Origin: Candidatus Kerfeldbacteria bacterium CG15_BIG_FIL_POST_REV_8_21_14_020_45_12
GTDB taxonomy: Bacteria; Patescibacteriota; Patescibacteriia; UBA9570; XYC2-FULL-38-9
Direction of reading: 5' to 3'
Assembly: GCA_002781785.1 (NCBI GenBank)
Contig: PFGC01000028.1
Location: 1 to 40,788 of the forward strand
DNA: 40,788 nt
Positions 37,070 to 40,788 of the stretch are shown one piece after another. The notes beneath the pieces are model-generated. The model saw only the letters and a program-made list of their open reading frames with translations. It was not told the origin of the DNA and searched no databases. Numbering within the stretch: position 1 is the stretch's first letter; each line of letters opens with the position of its first letter. A program made the position numbers and the translations under genes.

Positions 37070-38122
37070 ATGGATCTTGCCGATTTCGCTTTTAATTTAC
37101 CAGAGGAGCTCATAGCGCAGGAGCCAGTGGTTGGTGGTCGTGATCAGTCACGGTTGATGGTGCTTGATAGAAAGTTAGGATCTATTCAGGACAGAAGTTT
37201 TTTTGAACTAACGTCGCTGCTAAAAGCCGGCGATGTATTAGTCTTTAACAACTCCAGGGTCTTACCTGCGCGCCTGAGAGGTGAAAAAGAACCCACGGGA
37301 GGAAAAGTTGAGCTATTACTTCTTCACAGACAAGACGATGAATCCGAGCGAGAGGTTTGGGAATGCATGATTCGTAGTCGTAACACTAAAGTTGATCAGT
37401 CGATTACCTTTGTAGGTGACCGTGATTTAAAGGGGCGCGTTATTGATAGAGCTTCGGGTGATACCTGGTTTGTGGAGTTTAACCAACAAGGACAAATCTT
37501 CCGTGAGAGCCTGAGGGAGCTTGGTGAAATGCCAATACCACCTTACATTAAGGCGCCCACATTATCAGAGCCAGAGTTGCGTGAACGCTACCAAACGGTA
37601 TACGCAGAGAATGAAGGCTCAGCCGCAGCGCCAACGGCCGGTCTCCATTTTACAGATCTTTTACTGGACGAACTGTCTGAAAGGGGGATTGAGCTTGTGC
37701 CAATTACCCTGCACGTTGGTCTTGGAACTTTTTCTCCTGTTCGGGTTGATGATATTTCCAACCATAAAATGCATTCCGAGTATGCAGTGATAACCGAGCA
37801 GTCCGCGCAAAGAATAAATCAAGCCAAAGCCACCGGACGCCGCATTGTAGCTGTTGGCACGACCACTGTGCGCACACTTGAATCATTCGTGAAAGACGGT
37901 CAGGTGGTTGCTGATAAGCGATGGACCGATATTTTTATTACACCAGGGTACGATTTCAAAATCGTGGATGCAATGATTACTAATTTTCATCTCCCACACT
38001 CAACTCTCCTTATGCTGGTTTCAGCTTTTGCAGGAACAGAATTTATTCAAGAGACTTATCGTCATGCCATTGACCAGCAGTATCGCTTTTATAGCTTTGG
38101 TGACGCCATGCTAATTGAATAG
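37070..38122 (+). CDS. queA: S-adenosylmethionine:tRNA ribosyltransferase-isomerase QueA
   Basis: FNLPEELIAQEPV, NNSRVLPARLRGEK, AAPTAGLHFT, LHVGLGTFSPVR. Confidence 0.96.
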   Translation: MDLADFAFNLPEELIAQEPVVGGRDQSRLMVLDRKLGSIQDRSFFELTSLLKAGDVLVFNNSRVLPARLRGEKEPTGGKVELLLLHRQDDESEREVWECMIRSRNTKVDQSITFVGDRDLKGRVIDRASGDTWFVEFNQQGQIFRESLRELGEMPIPPYIKAPTLSEPELRERYQTVYAENEGSAAAPTAGLHFTDLLLDELSERGIELVPITLHVGLGTFSPVRVDDISNHKMHSEYAVITEQSAQRINQAKATGRRIVAVGTTTVRTLESFVKDGQVVADKRWTDIFITPGYDFKIVDAMITNFHLPHSTLLMLVSAFAGTEFIQETYRHAIDQQYRFYSFGDAMLIE

Positions 38123-38140
38123 TTCAGATTTTTTCAATCA

Positions 38141-39124
38141 TTAGTAGCCAGATTGAATTTTAACGTCTGTATAATAATATTTCAGAATTTTTTTCCATTT
38201 CCATCCACGTTGCGCAAAATAGCGAGCGCCCTCCCCAGATAATCCAACGCCGTGACCAGATCTTTCCAAGCCAAAGCAGCATGGGTCTGTTACGCTCTGC
38301 GCCCAGGGATAATTCGTTGATCCGCCAAATCCATCATCCCATGACAGGGTTTGCCCATCTGATCTAGAAAAATAAGGTGCAATAATTCCTTCACCATCAT
38401 AGGTAATAATCTTTCTCTTAGTATATTTTTGCGCTTTAACTACTCTTGGAGCGCGTTTTGAAAAGCCAGCTCCTCTATACAGTTGATCACCCTCTGTAGC
38501 AGTTAATATATAAGGCTCATCCGCATGTTTTGTGGGATTATTAATATGCCACAAGGCGTAGGTTCTAGCTGCCGTTAGTAGTGTGCGTAAATACTGAACA
38601 TGTTGACTGTTAGTGACTTCGGCAATACCTCGGACATACCTCTCAATTGGAATATGATTTACTAGCATTAGTTGAGATGAGTTGTCAGAGTAAATAACCT
38701 CAAGGCTGCCAAAGAAAATATTGTCATTTAATGCCTCATTCCAGCTCGGACGATTTTCAAAATTTAACACCTCAACTTTTTTTGGTAGATAGATTGGTGT
38801 TACGCGAAGGGGTTCGCTCGATGACACTGACTGACGACCGTGTTTGGCAGTATAGGTGCCGTCAGAGTAGGTAATTGAACTATGTTGAAACTTTCTGAGA
38901 CGCATCACCTCATTGCCACTGGCAGTTTCTATAATGTAGGGACCATTTACCGTAAAAGTATTTTTAGCTTTAGCCTCTCCAATATGGACGCTCATTACTG
39001 GATTTGATGTGCGACGCGGTTCTTTGGCAGCTTCTGTTACAGTTGGAGTTATTAAAAAAACACTCACCAAGAGTGCTGTTGCAAGCGGCTTAAGCATTGC
39101 CTTTTGTGAGCTCCTTTTTAACAT
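38141..39124 (-). CDS. SpoIID/LytB-domain secreted protein
   Basis: Signal peptide; HIPIERYVRGIAEVTNSQHVQYLRTLLTAARTYALWH; SDGQTLSWDDGFGGSTNYPWAQSVTDPCC; GHGVGLSGEGARYFAQRG. Confidence 0.88.
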   Translation of the reverse strand: MLKRSSQKAMLKPLATALLVSVFLITPTVTEAAKEPRRTSNPVMSVHIGEAKAKNTFTVNGPYIIETASGNEVMRLRKFQHSSITYSDGTYTAKHGRQSVSSSEPLRVTPIYLPKKVEVLNFENRPSWNEALNDNIFFGSLEVIYSDNSSQLMLVNHIPIERYVRGIAEVTNSQHVQYLRTLLTAARTYALWHINNPTKHADEPYILTATEGDQLYRGAGFSKRAPRVVKAQKYTKRKIITYDGEGIIAPYFSRSDGQTLSWDDGFGGSTNYPWAQSVTDPCCFGLERSGHGVGLSGEGARYFAQRGWKWKKILKYYYTDVKIQSGY

Positions 39125-39302
39125 AGTAATTTTATGGTCACTGCTACATGCATTTTAACATTTTACTAGTGAAAAATCAATTCGTGCCATTAGTCAAACA
39201 GGTTGTTGATGACCTTCTGGCTTTGAAAAATCTCTGTCTAAATATTACAAACAAGAGCTCTGGCACAGTGTAAGTTATCGTGGTTTGGTTGCGGAACATT
39301 CG

Positions 39303-39331
39303 TTGACTTTTAGGGTCAGGATTGGTATGAT
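39303..39331 (+). promoter_or_regulatory. Promoter of the flippase gene
   Basis: TTGACT-N17-TATGAT. Confidence 0.65.
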
Positions 39332-39367
39332 CTGCGTGATTTTTGTTTTTCGGTTATTCCAAATTTA

Positions 39368-40788
39368 ATGTCGCTTTCCAGAAAAATAGCTCAGAATACC
39401 GCCATTCAAATGGGCGGAAAAATTGTTGGCACCGCTCTGTCATTGATCGCTGCTGGTTTTGTTTTACGCTACCTTGGTGACGATGGTTTTGGCCGGTATA
39501 CAAAGATAGTAGCTTTTCTTCAAGTCTTTGGAATTCTCATGGACATGGGTTTATATATTGTTTTGATAAAACGATTATCCGAATTGACCGAGCACAGCAA
39601 GCGTGAGGCTAACACGATTTTCACACTACGCGTGCTCTCAGGAATTCTTGTATTAGGAGCCGCTCCTTTAGTAGCTTGGCTAATTAGTCTCAAAAATCCA
39701 TTGTATGATTCTGAAATAGTTCTCGGAATTGCTTTAACTTCTTTGTTCTTTTTCTTTATCTCACTCAATCAATTACTGTCTGCCGTTTTCCAAAAATTTC
39801 TACGCACGGATTGGATAGCTTTGGCAGAGTTAGTTGGTAAATTAGTATTACTTGGAACGACGCTGCTGGTCATTTGGCAAGGCTTGCCTTTACTTTGGGT
39901 AATGAGCACTTTGGTATTTTCTAGCGCGGCTAATTTTTTGGTTACTTTTCTAGCCTCGCGCAAGTATCTGACATTAAAATTTCAAATAGATTTGAGTATT
40001 CTAAAGAGCGTATTTACCGAGGCTTGGCCAATCGCCCTCTCCATATTTTTTGGATTGATGTACTTCAAAGGTGACACGGTTATTTTGTCATTTTTTGAAC
40101 CAGATAATGTTGTGGGTTGGTACGGCGCGCCCTACAAAATTCTGGAAGTTCTGATTACTTTTCCAGCCATGTTTGCCGGCTTAGCCCTTCCGGTGCTGAC
40201 AGCCGCCTGGAAGAATCAAGACACCGAGCGTTTTAGAAGATTATTGCAAAAATCTTTTGATGCCTTGGTAATTTTTGCCTTACCCATGGTCTTTGGTGCT
40301 ATTGCTCTAGCCCCACATATCATCGGAGTGATCGCTGGTGCCGAATACGGACCCTCCATTCCAATTCTAAAAATACTAATTGTGGCTACTGGCGCAATTT
40401 TTGTTGGCACGCTCTTTACTTACTTGGTTGTTGCTCTGAATAAGCAGCGCACCATGATATTTGGTTATGCCTTTGCCGCCTTAACCTCTCTAGCAGCATA
40501 TTTAATTGTGATACCGCGCTATTCAATCTATGGAGCTGCCTGGGTCACGGTTTATTCTGAATTTGCCATATTAGGCATTGCCCTCTTTATTGTTTTACGG
40601 ACGTCTAAGGTCAGCATTGAGTGGGGTCGCACCCTGAAGAGTCTAGCAACTTCGGCTTTGATGTATGGCTTGATTATGTTTATTACTCCAAAACTTGCAG
40701 CAGTTTTACCGAGTTGGTCACAATTAGGCACAGACTTATTTATGATGGTTGCTCTTGTTCCAATCGGAGCGGTGTTCTATTTTGTATT
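39368..40788 (+). CDS. Polysaccharide flippase (MOP/Wzx family), truncated by window end
   Basis: MSLSRKIAQNTAIQMGGKIVGTALSLIAAGFVLRYLGDDGFGRYTKIVAFLQVFGILMDMGL...; open frame to the window end, absent from the ORF track. Confidence 0.9.
   Translation, partial: MSLSRKIAQNTAIQMGGKIVGTALSLIAAGFVLRYLGDDGFGRYTKIVAFLQVFGILMDMGLYIVLIKRLSELTEHSKREANTIFTLRVLSGILVLGAAPLVAWLISLKNPLYDSEIVLGIALTSLFFFFISLNQLLSAVFQKFLRTDWIALAELVGKLVLLGTTLLVIWQGLPLLWVMSTLVFSSAANFLVTFLASRKYLTLKFQIDLSILKSVFTEAWPIALSIFFGLMYFKGDTVILSFFEPDNVVGWYGAPYKILEVLITFPAMFAGLALPVLTAAWKNQDTERFRRLLQKSFDALVIFALPMVFGAIALAPHIIGVIAGAEYGPSIPILKILIVATGAIFVGTLFTYLVVALNKQRTMIFGYAFAALTSLAAYLIVIPRYSIYGAAWVTVYSEFAILGIALFIVLRTSKVSIEWGRTLKSLATSALMYGLIMFITPKLAAVLPSWSQLGTDLFMMVALVPIGAVFYFV

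Noticed and set aside
1-40788. CRISPR arrays, insertion sequences, phage modules or known anti-phage systems
   Set aside because: No regularly spaced repeats, transposase/integrase motifs, or defence-gene signatures seen.

Overview
The window looks like part of a Patescibacteria/CPR-type chromosome; this lineage call is inferred from gene content and style. It is mostly housekeeping and cell-envelope genes: partial trmD, khpA, rpsP, smc, rnc, nusB, an L32-like gene, tpiA, a T-box-controlled HD-hydrolase + valS operon, dsbA-like, tsaD, tRNA-Glu, hsp20, vanW-like, ruvB, a PH-domain protein, queA, spoIID-like and a partial flippase. Two giant paralogous beta-helix surface proteins (1913 and 1614 aa) stand out.

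The main anomaly is a set of four GC-rich single-gene islands (about 18.22-19.66, 21.94-23.13, 23.2-23.57 and 25.98-26.44 kb) set between AT-richer native genes. Three of them have clear Shine-Dalgarno sequences and terminators. The native genes almost all lack Shine-Dalgarno sequences, and several appear leaderless, with a -10 box 7-8 nt before ATG. The islands encode an unrecognised 361-aa protein, a 2OG-Fe(II) oxygenase-like protein, a small frame-disrupted ORF and a small lipoprotein.

Other points of interest are an SMC with no recognisable hinge, a cysteine-free L32-like protein, a Val-type T-box leader, an unassigned structured ncRNA candidate with its own promoter and terminator, and a cluster of DnaA-box-like sites upstream of the second beta-helix gene. 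All calls come from reading the sequence and the ORF track; no database searches were run.
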